A stretch of DNA of 64,000 bases from Epiperipatus broadwayi (GCA_028023455.1 JAQFVV010000321.1:560001-624000), one strand, 5' to 3'. Shown: positions 1-11,927, counted from the stretch's first letter. Notes: a model not told the origin generated them from the letters alone. A program made the numbers and translations.

Positions 1-1185
1 GAGAAAATTATGTGGGGGTTCAGCAAAGAGAGACAACACACTTTTCCCAGAAAGTATAATCCTTGTGAATGATTTATCAAGATTAAATTGAAGTTTAAAA
101 TGAGCATTGTACTCTTCAAGAATTGAGATAAGTGATTGTAGATATTTCTCAGAAGATAGGAAAATGACAAGCTCATCCATAAAAGTTATATGTTGATTGG
201 GATATGAACACCAGGTACTTTCTCTTCTATTTCAAGAAGGAGTAGATTGATATAGGTGATGAAAAATAATATATTCAATAGTGTCCCTTGCAGAATAGGG
301 TTTAAAGATTTAAAGCCTGGGAACACTTTGCCATTGAGGGAAATAGAATTTCTCTATTTGTTAATAGGTTAGCTAATATGTAGAGAATATGAAAAGGAAT
401 ATCATGCAATTGTAACAATTCAATGAGAGGGACAATGGGTGCAGAATGAAAGGCAGACGAAATATCTATTTGCATGGCATTTAGTCCAGTTTTCTTTGAA
501 GTTCTAACATAATCAAGTATAATCATGCACATCATGATGGTATCAAATGTGGAATCTCCCTTCTTTGCATTTTGGTATTCTGAAATTGAATCCAGAATAA
601 TAGGGTGAATCTTATTCTTTATGATAGATTTAATAATTTTTGTAAGTAAAGGAAATGTAAAGATAGGTCAAAGGTTATTTAATGGAGAAGAATGTGTATT
701 CATTTTGAGGAATGGAACTAATGATACTGGGTATAACCTATCAATATGATGAATATATTTAGACAAAAAAATTAAGCAAATTCATGGTAATGGATAGTGT
801 GAAAGTACTAATATGTAAAAGAAGACATTTAAGAAAGCATGTGGCCCAGGATGAATGCAATTAGGGAGGCATTTTAGCTTCATCATAATGCTAGCCCTAT
901 GCAGAAATTTTTATTAGTAATAATTGAAGAAGGAGAAGATTTTTGTTTTTATAAGAAAGAGCGCAAAGAAAGTAGCCTTCCAACCAGTTATGGGGTTAAG
1001 TTAGAAAGATTTTTGCTTTTTTGGTAGATAAGTATTTAGCTAAAACAGATTGTGTATGCTTGTATTGCTGCTTAAGAGCTATAATGAATGGTATAGAAAC
1101 AGGACCATTGAAGTGGCCTTTATTTTATGTTAATGGTCTCAAGTTGTTTTATTGAGGCTGTAGATGATCTGCTTCTACCAATATA
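1..1185 (-). pseudogene. LINE ORF2 reverse transcriptase fragment, broken
   Basis: Read on the minus strand this is the reverse transcriptase part of a non-LTR retrotransposon. Around 302-535 the reading contains DISSAFHSAPI, matching the D-x-S-x-A-F-D block of LINE RTs. It is followed by QGTLLNILFFITYINLLLLE (about 215-300), the RQG-P-LSPxLFNxYIN block. The catalytic (Y/F)xDD box appears as F-M-D-E near 172-183, then LVIFLSSEKYLQSLISILEE, the usual helix after that box. The second catalytic Asp is therefore Glu, and several frame shifts and stops break the reading. The copy runs off the left edge, so its 3' end is not visible. The family (CR1, Jockey, RTE or other) cannot be fixed from this fragment. 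Confidence 0.8.
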
Positions 1186-1305
1186 GTGCTTAATTGCTGC
1201 ACATAGGAAAAACTCTCTAAACAGTAGCACCATTTAGTGCAAGCCAGAGTAATAAATAGGTGCAGGAAGGTTTGTGCATAAAATCTCTATCTAGTGTCTA
1301 CTCAT

Positions 1306-1360
1306 CCAATATCCCCAGACTAGTTTCTAACTTTTGGATTTCATCAGTGAGGGGCCTTGG
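1306..1360 (-). ncRNA. Hammerhead ribozyme motif, conserved core intact, weak helix II
   Basis: On the minus strand the order is CCAAGG, CCCCTCA, CTGATGA, a short helix II segment, GAAA, CTAGTC, TGGGGAT, ATTGG. The invariant core boxes CUGAUGA and GAAA are present. Stem III is the self-complementary ACUAGU and cleavage would follow the C of AGUC. Stem I pairs UGGGG with CCUCA and its distal part pairs CCAA with TTGG. Helix II is poor, with mismatches at its base. Self-complementary stem III is known from dimer-acting hammerheads of Penelope-like elements and animal retrozymes. Activity is uncertain because of helix II. Confidence 0.7.
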
Positions 1361-1995
1361 AATTGGGAGCACTACATATAGGTCTTAGGATTTAATGCAA
1401 ACCTTCAATAGCCACATGTTTCCTTATTAGCTAATTATAAAGTTTTGAGTGAAAATTGAAAACACAATAATGTTTTCAATTCAAGCACATTAGCTTGTAT
1501 AGTCATATAGATCTAAATTCAATTCAGCATCCATACTTTTTGATGACTTTGGTTCTTTAATAACCACAGTCACCATAATCCCAGAAACTAGTTTGGTGGT
1601 ACTGGATAAGTATAAACTAGATAGGAATTTTATGCACAAAACTTCTGTATCCATTGATTACTGAGTGGTGCTACTGAATGGAGAGTTTTTCCTGAGTAAA
1701 CAGCTTGAATAAGCATAAGGAGTGGTGATTATGTGATTTTTTAGTGGTTTAATACCAATTCTTTGCAATAGGATTATGGTGGCTGTGGTTACTAAAGAAG
1801 CAAAAGCAACAAAAAGTATTGATCCTGAACTGATTTCAGATCTATATGATTATACAAGCTAATAAATAAGCTCAAATTAAAAACATTATTGTATTTTCAA
1901 ATTGGACTCAAAGCTTTATAGTTAGCTAATAACATAAAAGGTGGCAATTGGATGGTTATATTAGATTCTAAGATCTAGGTAAAATGCTCTTAGAT

Positions 1996-2050
1996 TCAAG
2001 TCTCCTCACTGATGAATGTGACAATCTAGAAACAAGGCTCAGGATATTGG
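1996..2050 (+). ncRNA. Hammerhead ribozyme motif, degenerate
   Basis: CTCCTCA-CTGATGA is followed by a disrupted helix II and GAAAC, but the stem III/cleavage segment reads AAGGCTC instead of TAGTC. GGATATTGGATGAG follows as in the other copies. Probably inactive. It is the right-hand partner of the motif at 1306-1360. Confidence 0.6.
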
Positions 2051-2229
2051 ATGAGTAGGCACTAGATAGAGATTTTATGCACAAGTCTACCTGCATCCGT
2101 AGATTATTCTGTCTTACACTGAGTGTTGCTACTGTCTGGAGAATTTTGTCTCTGTATAAGCAGCTTATGTAAGCATAAAGAATGTGCTCATGTGATGTTT
2201 AGTGACTTACTGGTTGGTTGGGAGATACT

Positions 2230-2965
2230 AATAAATGAGAACAAGCTTCAAGATCTTGAAGGAAAAGAATGTTAATCTTTTTAACATAAATTTAAATCTC
2301 CAAAATTACTGCCTTTGGTCATGAAGCCATGAGCAAGATTCTTAATGTATTATTATAATGAAGAGTAGGTCAAGTGTAAAAATTAATATCAACCTGAATG
2401 TAGGGTGTTAGGTAATCTGAAACAAACTGGTTGCAGAGGAGGGTTAACTCTAAAGAGGAGATCTGGCAAATAAAATAAGAGGTCTGTGAAAGATGAGTGT
2501 TTTAAAATATAGAACGCAAAAGCATTACTGGAAAAAAACCTTCATCCCTCATCCAGTAAAAATGCTTCCAAACAAAGTCAACATAGGGCATATTAAAGTC
2601 CACAAAAAGAAGGGTAGAAAAGGGTTTGATGAAAAATAACATTAATCTGACAGAAAGTTGATGTATCAGAGTAGGTTTGTTATATAGATATGAATAAAAC
2701 ATGTTAACTATAAAAGCATTATGATAAAATGTATTGATAATCATCTTTTGATCAGGATAAAAGATTCTTTATGATGTATCAACACATATACTCCATCAGC
2801 TGAAGTATTAGAGGTGGAGAATAGAGAATAACCATATTTTTCGAGATAGTTGACAATATTAACATTAGAATGTGTGAAAAAATTTGGTTTCAGGCAAAAA
2901 GATAATTTGGGGAGTAAATTGAAAAATCCAGTTACTGATTGCAACCATCTGCTGGGGGAATTCAA
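2230..2965 (-). pseudogene. LINE ORF2 endonuclease (APE-like) fragment
   Basis: The minus-strand reading beginning near 2965 looks like the N-terminal APE-type endonuclease of a LINE. It shows NVNIVNYLEKYGYSLFS followed by TSADGVYVLIHH, comparable with the G-Y-x-x-F-S...GGVAILI region of these nucleases. Further on, FVDFNMPYVDF (about 2590-2640) matches the GDFN box with the Gly lost. Frame shifts separate the pieces. Together with the RT fragment and the zinc-knuckle ORF1 to the right, this gives the order ORF1-EN-RT on the minus strand. The ribozyme element at 1190-2210 was inserted between EN and RT. Confidence 0.65.
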
Positions 2966-2999
2966 CCCCTTACATTAACATCAATGACATGGAGAAACA

Positions 3000-4200
3000 T
3001 AATTGCGTAACTTAAAGCAGCAAAATAAGTATCTCATAAATCAGAAAAATTGCAGCCAACAAAAAAACTACTCAATTTAAATGTTAGAATCATGTCCACT
3101 AATAACAGGACAAAGTCACAATAAGATAAAGTAATAAATTTTTTTGATCTACGGATTGAGGTCATTTTATATGGATGTAAAGAAAGCTGAATTTGTACCT
3201 TAGATAATATCTGGGAGGAGTATATAAAATAATATTAATAATATTAAAAGAAAATAACAACACCAAATATAATAATTTGAATACACAAAATTAGTACAAT
3301 TTTTTAAATAGTAAAGATTATTATCAATATTTTATCATTAGACATTAGACAACACATTGTTGTCTTGGAGTGAGTCATGGTCCATATTAAAACTTTCCTG
3401 CATACCTGCAACTAGAAACCTTTCTTAACCTGGTTGAATGCTTTCTAGCTCTAGTGTCCACTCCATCAAAACCTTTTTTTGTGTGTGGAGATGAAGATGC
3501 CACTTGTTCTGGTACTTGCCTGGGCCAATGCTGTTACAAAGATAAATTTGTCATTAATTCAGTTTCTGTTACATGGAGAAGTAGGAACAGATTGTATTCA
3601 AACTTTGATTTTTCCAAACTAACTACATGGGTGTTTTTAGCACCAAGAGTTGGTTCATCTTTCAACAACTTCTCAGGTTTTTTTCTTAATTGATTTAACT
3701 TGAGTAAATTCATCAGAGGTGGAAGTGTCATTCTGCAGAATAGAAGCTTGCATCATTTCAAACTCTGTGTTAGCATCAGTGGATACCTTATTGATGAATT
3801 CAGTGTCAATTTTAATTGAATCTGATTCAGTAGAAGAATCTAAAATTTTCTGATCAAAGGATAGAAATTTGATTAATTTTAGACTATGATGATACTTTGG
3901 GACACTTATGATTTTTGGTCACTTTCATCTTACAATGCTGGCATAATCTAAAAGGGCAATCTTTAACTATATGAATTCTGGCTTTGCAGAAGAAACATGG
4001 AAGTGCTATCGCTCTGATGATTATTATCAATGAAGAGGAATCAGTCACATAAAGTATTGGAATATCATTGAATAGAATCCCTTTCTTTAAAATAATGTTG
4101 AAGGTAGCCATACTTGTTAGGATCGGTACACAAGCTCTTTTCTCCGAAAAGTACTTGAAATTTGAAACTGTTCTAAATCTGTTGGACATAATCTAGAATT
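3000..4200 (-). pseudogene. LINE ORF1 remnant with zinc knuckles
   Basis: Minus-strand readings at 3884-4189 (101 residues) and 3534-3731 look like a LINE ORF1. The first ends with C-F-F-C-KARI-H-IVKD-C, a CX2CX4HX4C knuckle, followed directly by C-Q-H-C...H-K-C, a second knuckle. This arrangement is typical of nucleic-acid-binding ORF1 proteins of Jockey/I/CR1-like elements. The 3000-3534 part is A+T-rich with no clear reading. The plus-strand ORF over 3454-3693 is a shadow of this region. Confidence 0.6.
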
Positions 4201-6098
4201 TTTTTTAATTAAAGTCAATAATTTGATATTTAAAATACTGTTATGACTATTTCTATTTATTATTGTTTAAATGTTGTAAAATACTATTAATAAAATACAA
4301 TTATCTTTCTCTGTCACAAACATATTCTCATAATATGAAGGAGAGGCAAAAAGAAGAGGTGGGAGAAGAGGAGAGCCGGGAGGGGGGGGGAGAAATGACA
4401 GTCAATGAGAAAAATGCTTTAAAATATTGGCAAGAAATATAGTAAAATAGATTTTATATTGACAAAATATTTACAATTTAATTAGTTTAATTAATGTAGA
4501 CAGAAGACTCTTTTGAATCATGTGACTTTTTTTAGCGCAGAATATACGCGCAGATCAACATATGTATATTTATAATATGGTAATCATTTACAATTATTAT
4601 TTTTTATTTTATTTTGCCTCTGAATATACAATAACCTACTTTAAGCTGAAAATGTCCTTGGTGGGAGTTGTCAGCTTATGTTATACTTTCCTACGTGACC
4701 CATATATTTGCAATTTATAAAAATGACAATGTTATCCGTTTTAAAATCAAAATAAAAAATTAATTACATCAAGTATTGCTTTTTAATTTCTATATATGTT
4801 TAATATAAATATTTTGATTTTTTTTAAAATTACTGTTTTAGTTTCTGTATAATTTAAATTGTTTTGGGTGTAGTGGTAGGTAGAGTGGCGGACTATGGCT
4901 GGAGTTTAAAGTCCACGCATCACACCCAATTCTATCCCTTTCGAAGCTCGAACTTTTTATGCATTCCCGAGCAAAAAAGCCATTCGTTTATTTTTTTTTC
5001 ATTGCTAAATCGATGATTGAAAATAAATTTATTTATTTATTTTTTGCTTAAATAAAAAGAAAACATTAAATATTAAGTGATCTGCAGACTCTATGACTCC
5101 AGAGAGTCTCTTGATAAAAAGATTAAACTCAAGTGGCAATTACTTTATCATCATCGGTAATAATTACCATTATTTTCGGTCAAACTTAAAACAAAAGGCT
5201 AAAATAAAAATAAACAAAGTTTACAATATACTTTACTTATATAAGACTTTGAATTCTAATATTAAACGAATGTTACAGTTGTTTTTATGCCCTTAAACAT
5301 TTTCGGTTGTTTAAGCAAAAAATCATTCATTTTAAAAATCAATATTGCTTCTAAACAAGAGCTCTTTTTAACTATATTATTATTAAAAGTATAGCTTTTT
5401 TTATTAAGAAAATATTTATTGGAATACAGAGTCTACAGATTACATTAGATTACAGCTCTATTTATTTACATTCGTTTTAGTCTTTGTTTACATTGATTGA
5501 ATTAAACTTGAATTTACATCTCTCTTTTAACTTGTGTCGTTTTATGTTACATCTTGGTCTTTGGTTATACCGCGTCAAATCAAGCAGCCATTTTTTATTT
5601 GGTAGTAGGCTTTATCTGATTTCTATTATCTTTGTTCTTTCCTCTTTTCCATATTGTTCCTAACATCCTTTTTTTTTTTTATTATCTTCGTATAGTTTCT
5701 GTAAGAGTAGACAAAACTTAGGGTCTTATTAAAATTGATCTGACAAAGTACAATTTTACTCAACAGTAAATATTATTTCATATAAAATTCTTTAGAAATT
5801 ATATATTTCTTAATTAAAATATATAAGCACATGTATATATAAACGTGTGAATATATGTTAAGTTCTTATTTTAAAACATAATCAGCATTCAAAATAATTA
5901 TTACTATCATTGCACCAATTATATTTTAAATAGTCATTGGTAAGAATTTAAACTACCGTGTTGATAATACTATTTAATTGATTATATTTTAAATTTTTAC
6001 TTAATGCTCTTTAATGAGCTGTCCACAATATACTTTTCAGTTTTAAAACCTTCTTTCAGTGTATTTCTGAAATATAGTTTTACAAGAGTGACATTTAA
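4200..6098. other. A+T-rich intergenic stretch, one possible tRNA-like repeat
   Basis: No gene is visible. There is a G-rich tract near 4365-4392. At 4868-4927 a tRNA-like block starts GGGTGTAGTGGTAGG and ends with the complementary CACACCC, but lacks a good B box. The other ORFs here are short and A+T-driven. Confidence 0.5.
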
Positions 6099-6250
6099 AT
6101 ATACTGTATAATTATATCAAATTTATTAAGCGCAAACAGATAATATTGTAATAACATGAAAGCTAAAACCTTCAAACAGATACGCTTTAAACATGCTTAC
6201 GTGACAGCCAATCAGATGGAATAATGACATCATATACTGTATAATTATAT
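6099..6250 (-). mobile_element. Short retroposon (about 114 bp) with 19-bp target site duplication
   Basis: The 19-bp sequence ATATACTGTATAATTATAT occurs at 6099-6117 and again at 6232-6250, flanking 114 bp. Read on the minus strand, the insert contains CTGATTGGCTGTCACGTAAG, then GAAGGTTTTAGCTTT, and ends with GCTTAATAAATTT. The same sequence occurs at 61685-61800 and 62058-62225 on the plus strand. The long target duplication shows insertion by retroposition. No tRNA-like head is evident, so it may be a LINE-tail-type short element. Confidence 0.8.
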
Positions 6251-6559
6251 TTTAATAAATATAATCCTACAAAAAGATCTTCCCACTGCTAAATCAATTG
6301 ATAGCTAATTGCTTAAATTTTGCATTTTAAATCTTTATTAATATAAGCAAAAGTCAGAAACGGATTTGAGGATAGGGATAAAATGCAACATCTTCTGGTA
6401 ATGGATGATAACTCAAGTTTTCAATGCATGATGGTAGAATAGAGATGTGACCTCATTTATATTATACTGTAATAAATTAAAAAATCAAGTAATATTTATC
6501 GTTATTAACATTTCTTATCAGAGCAAAAAGATGCTTACATTTAGGATGAAAATGCTGAG

Positions 6560-6755
6560 TTTACTAAATTATATAGTTATTGATATTACAAGAGATCGAA
6601 AAAGACCTAGAAAGAGACCACATGTGAGATGGATGGATGAAATAAGGAAGTGTGCAGGGGTTATGTGGAAAAGAGAGGTTAAAAATCAGAGAAGACTGAG
6701 GAACTTGGAAAGACTTTCATCCTACAGTGGATATTGATAATTGTTGAAAAATGAT
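6560..6755 (+). pseudogene. LINE 3' coding tail (RW.DEI motif)
   Basis: The reading contains DRKRPRKRPHVRWMDEIRK, the end-of-ORF2 motif (K-R-P-x-G-R-P-x-x-RW-x-D-x-I) seen in many LINEs, then CAGVMWKREV and a stop at 6735-6737. Downstream is GATGATGATG followed by a (TA)n tract, probably the element's tail. A second copy of the same family, inverted, lies at 58870-59140. The upstream RT is missing, so this is a 5'-truncated insertion. Confidence 0.7.
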
Positions 6756-6759
6756 GATG

Positions 6760-7555
6760 ATGTCATATATATATATATATACACAAACAAGTTGGTTCAG
6801 GATCAAATTTTTAGTTTTTTGAATTTTAGTTTTAATTTAATATTAAAATAGCGAACATAAGATGGCTTCCAGAGGCATAAGTATTCTGGTTTCAGTTTTG
6901 AATCCCAAAGAAGTCTAGGATGAGGGTTAAAATACATTATCATCAGTTAATCATTGAAAACTTGAGGTTGTAATAGATGATGCTGGAGTAGAAAGCTACA
7001 TAAATTAAATCAGTGTTTAATCACTTTTTTCATATGGTATAAAATAAAAGTTGAATTTATAATTCATCACACAATTCATTTTATATTTTAAATTCTCATA
7101 TTAAACATACCTAAGATTTTCTGGAGATTAATATCAAAAATTCAAGAAATGCATAGATATTATATTATATGCAATATAATCATATATTTTTAAAAATTTA
7201 TTTTTTAAACTAAAAATAGAATGAAACTCACTCATTTTAAAATATGATATATAGCCATTTTATTTTATAATCATTATAAAGTGAAATGCATATCGTGTCA
7301 GAATTGGTTGTTTTAGTTTTTTGTATTGTAAATTATAAACTTAAATTTTATATCACATTTACGGAATGAAGAAATTATCTATTTATTGCATAAGGATATC
7401 TTCATATTAATATATGCTCTTAGTATATATATATATATAAGCCTACTAATATATGGAGTATCTGAATTAAGTTCAGGCCCATATGATTTTTTCAGTTGGA
7501 GAGCTGACTTTAAAGACATGTAGATGTCTAAAAGTTTCAGATCTTCTTCTAAAAA
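6760..7555. other. A+T-rich stretch with (TA)n tracts
   Basis: No gene seen. (TA)n tracts lie at about 6764-6781 and 7424-7439. The segment 6905-6970 is weakly similar, in inverted orientation, to 6365-6430 (AACTCAAGTTTTCAATG against CATTGAAAACTTGAGG), so both may be parts of one decayed repeat. Confidence 0.4.
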
Positions 7556-7559
7556 TTAT

Positions 7560-7725
7560 CTTTTAGATAAATGCTTTGCTTGAGTTGGTTTTTTAGATCT
7601 AATGTCCCAACTCCTCACTGAAGAGACCCATAGGTCGAAACCGGTCTGGGGATGGGGACAATCCAAGATAATAATGATTTGAATGCCTTCTCTTGTAGTA
7701 GCATTTATCATAAATAAAAAAAAAA
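7560..7725 (+). mobile_element. Penelope-like element terminal fragment carrying a hammerhead
   Basis: An isolated fragment containing the hammerhead at 7604-7659, followed by GAATGCCTTCTCTTGTAGTA, an ATAAATAAA run and an A-rich tail ending near 7727. A hammerhead placed close to an A-rich end fits the pseudo-LTR/3' end of PLEs. No coding region is left. Confidence 0.6.
7604..7659 (+). ncRNA. Type I hammerhead ribozyme, complete and apparently intact
   Basis: All parts of the fold can be paired by eye. Stem I has GTCCC (7604-7608) with GGGAC (7655-7659), an internal loop, then TCCTCA (7612-7617) with TGGGGA (7647-7652). The core is CTGAAGA (7618-7624; the fifth base is the variable position 7). 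Helix II is GACC/GGTC (7625-7628 with 7633-7636) closed by loop CATA. Then GAAA (7637-7640) and stem III, the self-complementary ACCGGT (7640-7645), with predicted cleavage after C7646. G8 and G12 equivalents (7623, 7637) are present. The short palindromic stem III implies activity mainly as a dimer, as known for PLE hammerheads. Confidence 0.85.
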
Positions 7726-8835
7726 AGCTTGTTTAGAGTTATTAGCACGCTCTTAATTTTATATATATATATATAGAGAGAGAGTGAATATTAAATTACT
7801 ATAGCTCATTGTATATGTAATTAATATATGAATGTGACTAGAATTCTATATTTTAACTCACAACAAAGTGACGATAATTTTATTTTTGTTTGTACTTTTG
7901 AATGTATATTAATGTTAAAAAAAATCAAATATTATCACTATTATTATCACTCATCATCATTATCATTATTATTATATGCATTTGCCAATATTTTCCAAAA
8001 AAAGTTTCTGCTGATTTCATCTTGTAATTTTTATATTGTTCGGATTTATAGTTCCAATAAGATAAAAAAAAAAAAGATAGTTTTAGAAGATTCACTACTA
8101 TATAATATTAAGAGAAGTGTTTATACGAGTTTCAGCATAAATAGTTATACCTTGATAATTTTTAATTTGATAACAAATAATTACTTAATAAAATACTAGA
8201 ATAAAAAATGAATGGATGACATTGTTTAGATGTATATTATGTTCCCGATCCAAAGGCTAGAAATTTAGCTAGTTAATAGCGTATTATGCAATAGGACATT
8301 ATTATTAGTGGTGGAACGTAATAGTTTTCAAGCATTTCAATTTTGCAGCGACATCAATGAAATATAAAGTAAAATATTTAAAAATAAACAAAATGAACTG
8401 GAGAAAAAGGAATATATATATATAAAAACAAAATAGTATTTATTTGAAAGAATTATTTGTCTTTATTCTCTAAAAAAAAAATCCTTAAACCCATCTGTCT
8501 AAATTCTTGTAAAGATGGATATTTTTTTTAAAAAAAAAAAAACCAATAAATTATCCATAATTGATTGAAAATTATATCCCCCCCCCCCCATTTTAATCCT
8601 TCTTATTTTTTTAATATTATTTTTGCATTGAGCTCTTTCTTCTATTTTAATCTGTCGTTGGTGTTTTTCAGTTTTTTCTATTTTAAAAAAAGTTTTTAAA
8701 AATAGCCTTTTATCAGCTAATTGTAGAGCAGATAGCTTTTCTTAGAACAACAGCAAGAAGAAGGCATTACTTACCGAATTTGTCTATTGTGGATAATAAG
8801 ATTTTGACTCATTTTAAATCTTAGTTTACTGTCTA
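7725..8835. other. A+T-rich stretch, no gene
   Basis: Homopolymer and dinucleotide tracts (A runs at 8063-8075 and 8531-8542, C run at 8578-8589). The 123-codon ORF at 7828-8199 is Ile/Tyr/Leu-rich and A+T-driven, with no recognisable domain. I do not call it a gene. Confidence 0.4.
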
Positions 8836-8839
8836 GAAA

Positions 8840-9645
8840 AACTAGCTAGATATCAATTACAGATCAATATTGAATTGCTAACTGTTAGCAGAAAAGCCAT
8901 TATTTCAAAAATTGAGCCCGATTGATCAGGATTCAAATGAGATTGTGGGTATAGTAGACAAATGATTTATGATTATTACAACATAAGAACGTCTTCCTTA
9001 ATTAAAAGACCTTGGAGTTATATGAAAACCCAACAAAAGCCTTATTGAACCGAATCCAAATCTAGAGGGAGGGTATAGTAGGCAGATGTATTTCGGCATT
9101 ACAACACAAAACAATTAATTTTTGGGCCATGAAATTGTTATCTGGACAAACCTACTAAATTTTGTTTGACTAGGATTCAAATTTAAATCAAGTGTATAGT
9201 AGGCAATTATTTTATCATTAAAACACATATCCTCTTCATTAACTGCTTGACGATGGGGTGGCTAATTGGGTAAAAAAATCCTAAGCCTGATTGGCCAGGA
9301 TTCGAATCTAAATCATGGATATATTAGGAAGATGCTTTATCATTATAAGATTTTTTCATTAATTGAACCATGAGATTGTTATCTAAAAAATAAAATCCTA
9401 ATTCTGATTTCTCAGGATTTAAATCCAGATCTTGGGTATAGTAGGCAAATACTTTATCATTATAAATGATATCTCTTCATTAATTGGTTGGTATGCGGTA
9501 CTTATGTGCAAAAAAAAACAACAACTTCTAATCCTATTTAGAGTCCTAATAGCCAGGAATTCGAATTTAGATCGTGTGTATATTAGGCAAATGCTTTATC
9601 ATTATTATACAAGATCTCTTCATTTAAATTATCAGTAATTATTCT
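8840..9645 (-). repeat. Diverged tandem array of about six tRNA-like (SINE-type) units
   Basis: Six related segments, anchored near 8931, 9043, 9168, 9291, 9406 and 9545, are spaced 112-139 bp apart. Each has a block like CAGGATTCGAATCTAAATC followed by TGGGTATAGTAGGCAAATG and CTTTATCATTATAA. On the minus strand the block reads as a T-arm/B box (GATTCGAATCCTG), preceded by an anticodon-arm-like GCATTTGCCTACTATACCCA. This suggests tandemly multiplied, tRNA-related SINE monomers. Divergence between units is high. A lone further unit lies near 13990-14075. Confidence 0.55.
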
Positions 9646-9649
9646 TGAT

Positions 9650-11820
9650 AATAGTTTTCTTTCCCTTTCATTACTAACCTAACGCTTCCACTTTTTTATT
9701 ATTATTTGTTTACTATTGCAATTTTTTTAGTTTTTATTTCTCGTTCCCTTTATCACTTTCTAATTACTCTGATTTATGTTTTCTATTAACATTTACGCGT
9801 GGGATGGATAAGAAATCAATGCCTAAATGAAATTATATTTAGAAGTACAGTATAAAAAAAAATCCAGTAATTGCAATTAAAATTGTTTTATGCAAATTTA
9901 CTTTCCCTATATTGTTACACAATTTTTAAAAGAAAAATAATTTTTATAATAAAAAAATATTACAGGCGATAAAAAAAAAAGTTGGTTACTTTTACTCTCT
10001 TTTTTTTTGACTCGTTTGCTGATAAATACAAGAATCTATTAATAAATTTGGATAATAATAATATAATTATACAATTTTTATTTTGAAAAATGAAAGTTAG
10101 CTTCTGACGTATTTTTACCAGAGGGCGAAAATGACCTTGTAATTATCCAGTATTTTAAAAATGTACTCTGACAAGAGGTTAATATCTGCTTAAAATATAA
10201 AAGAAAAATAAATTAAACTTTTTTCATTTGTCATCAAAAGCGAAAGTAAGTATGTTAAATTTCTTTATAAATATAAGTTGTCACTTTAATAACTATATAT
10301 ATATAACAAACCCGTGTTGGGTTTCATATTTGCAAATATATTGATCATTTTGTTTATATAAGATAATTTTTTATTTATTACAAATATAATATTGCATTTC
10401 AGCATTGAAATCGAATTTTATTCTGAGTTTGAAACCAAAGTTATCTTCGGGTTTTCAAAAATTAAAAAAAAAATTAAACAATTTAATTTATAACCCTTTT
10501 TTTAAAACGAATAATTTATTAAATAGATATTAAAATGTAGAAAATTAAAAGGAGTGATATGTTTTTATTTCAACAAATTAATTTTTTTAAAAGATATTGT
10601 TACTTTAAAATAATTGATTTTTTTCCTCAATCGTTTTATTTTACTTTCAATAAGATTCTGTATATATGTACGAGAATAGCCATTATTACTTATGACTTAA
10701 TTTAAATTTAACAATTGTTATTTATATCTCTGAAAGGAACTAGCATCTCTGTATTGTTGCTAAAATCAATTCTTGCAGACTGCGGTCAGCTACTATTCTT
10801 TACCAACGCATAAATACAGTATTGATTTTTTAATTACTTAACTACATTTTATCTAAGAATCATTTATATACATGTTTTTTAAATTTGTATTTTGTTTTTA
10901 ATTACGACGATTATTTGCTTATTGTATGATTTTCTTGGCAGTATTATATAATAATATTTTATTTTTTAAATATGTTCTTCAATTCATGGTAATATAAAAT
11001 AGTTTGTGAATAAACATTTGCCAATGCATGCCAAAGGTTTGAGTTTAGAGTAGTTTTCAATCCTTGTTTTATTCCTAACTCGGAATAGCCAGATAGCAAT
11101 TAACTTACCAATCAATATTGGATGGTAATCTGAGTTGGATACCTCTCTAAAAGAAAAATTCTGAACCTTGCAAACTTTATAAAAAGTTGTTTAATTGTAA
11201 TCATAGAAAAGCTAAACAATTCATAGTGCATATATTGTTTTATAGTAGTGAATAATATCTTCTTCAGGGAAATAAAATTGTGCATTATCACTATATTTTC
11301 TTATTGAGTCAGAACCATACAGGGGTATAGGGTATTGTTTAAATGATAGGATTATTTATTAAAAATTAGTATAATTTGGACAGAGTTTTAAGATCTCATA
11401 TCTTTTCCAAACTGCTTTTTCCCAGAAAAGGTAATTATGAGAGAAGAAAGCAAGTGATTTTCCATATATGCTATCAGGCTTACATTTATCAAGTTTTAAC
11501 CATAATTTATGTAGCATCAATGATATTATTTTTTTTCATTTAAGAAATTAGGCTCGTTAATTTTTACAATTATAATATAATTCAATGTAAATAATACATA
11601 CAGCACATATACAGAGAAAAGCTTGTTTAATAATTTAAAAATAGAAATGCTAATTACATCAACATAGTATGCTGAACCATAATCATAGCTTGGTGCTAAA
11701 TTAAATCATAAACAAATAAACAGAATATAAATATTATAGAGAATAAATACAGTTTGAAAAATCCACTATTAATTTATTATTATTAATCTAAATTTTATAT
11801 TCTTTCTTAATTAAAAGCAG
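9650..11820. other. A+T-rich stretch, no gene seen
   Basis: No ORF or repeat I can name. The segment 11060-11150 (CAGATAGCAATTAAC, ATCAATATTGGATGGTAATC) weakly resembles 8840-8900 and may be another fragment of that repeat family. Confidence 0.35.
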
Positions 11821-11826
11821 ATTTAT

Positions 11827-11829
11827 TAA

Positions 11830-11871
<42 letters not shown>

Positions 11872-11882
11872 CATCATCATCA

Positions 11883-11916
<34 letters not shown>

Positions 11917-11927
11917 CATCATCATCA

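Larger units (their letters stand above)
1190..2210. mobile_element. Hammerhead-ribozyme repeat element nested in the LINE, inverted tandem structure
   Basis: This block interrupts the LINE and matches repeats at 25.9 kb and 35.2 kb. The left part (1190-1610) reads in one direction and carries a minus-strand hammerhead at 1306-1360. From about 1608 the sequence reverses. It gives the tail of an inverted unit, then a second inverted unit (about 1745-2205) with a degenerate plus-strand hammerhead at 1996-2050. The marker ATGTGATxTTTAGTG recurs at 1731 and 2190, a period of about 459 bp. There is no coding capacity. The right end shows the family terminus ATGTGATGTTTAGTG; the left end looks truncated. 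Confidence 0.8.
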
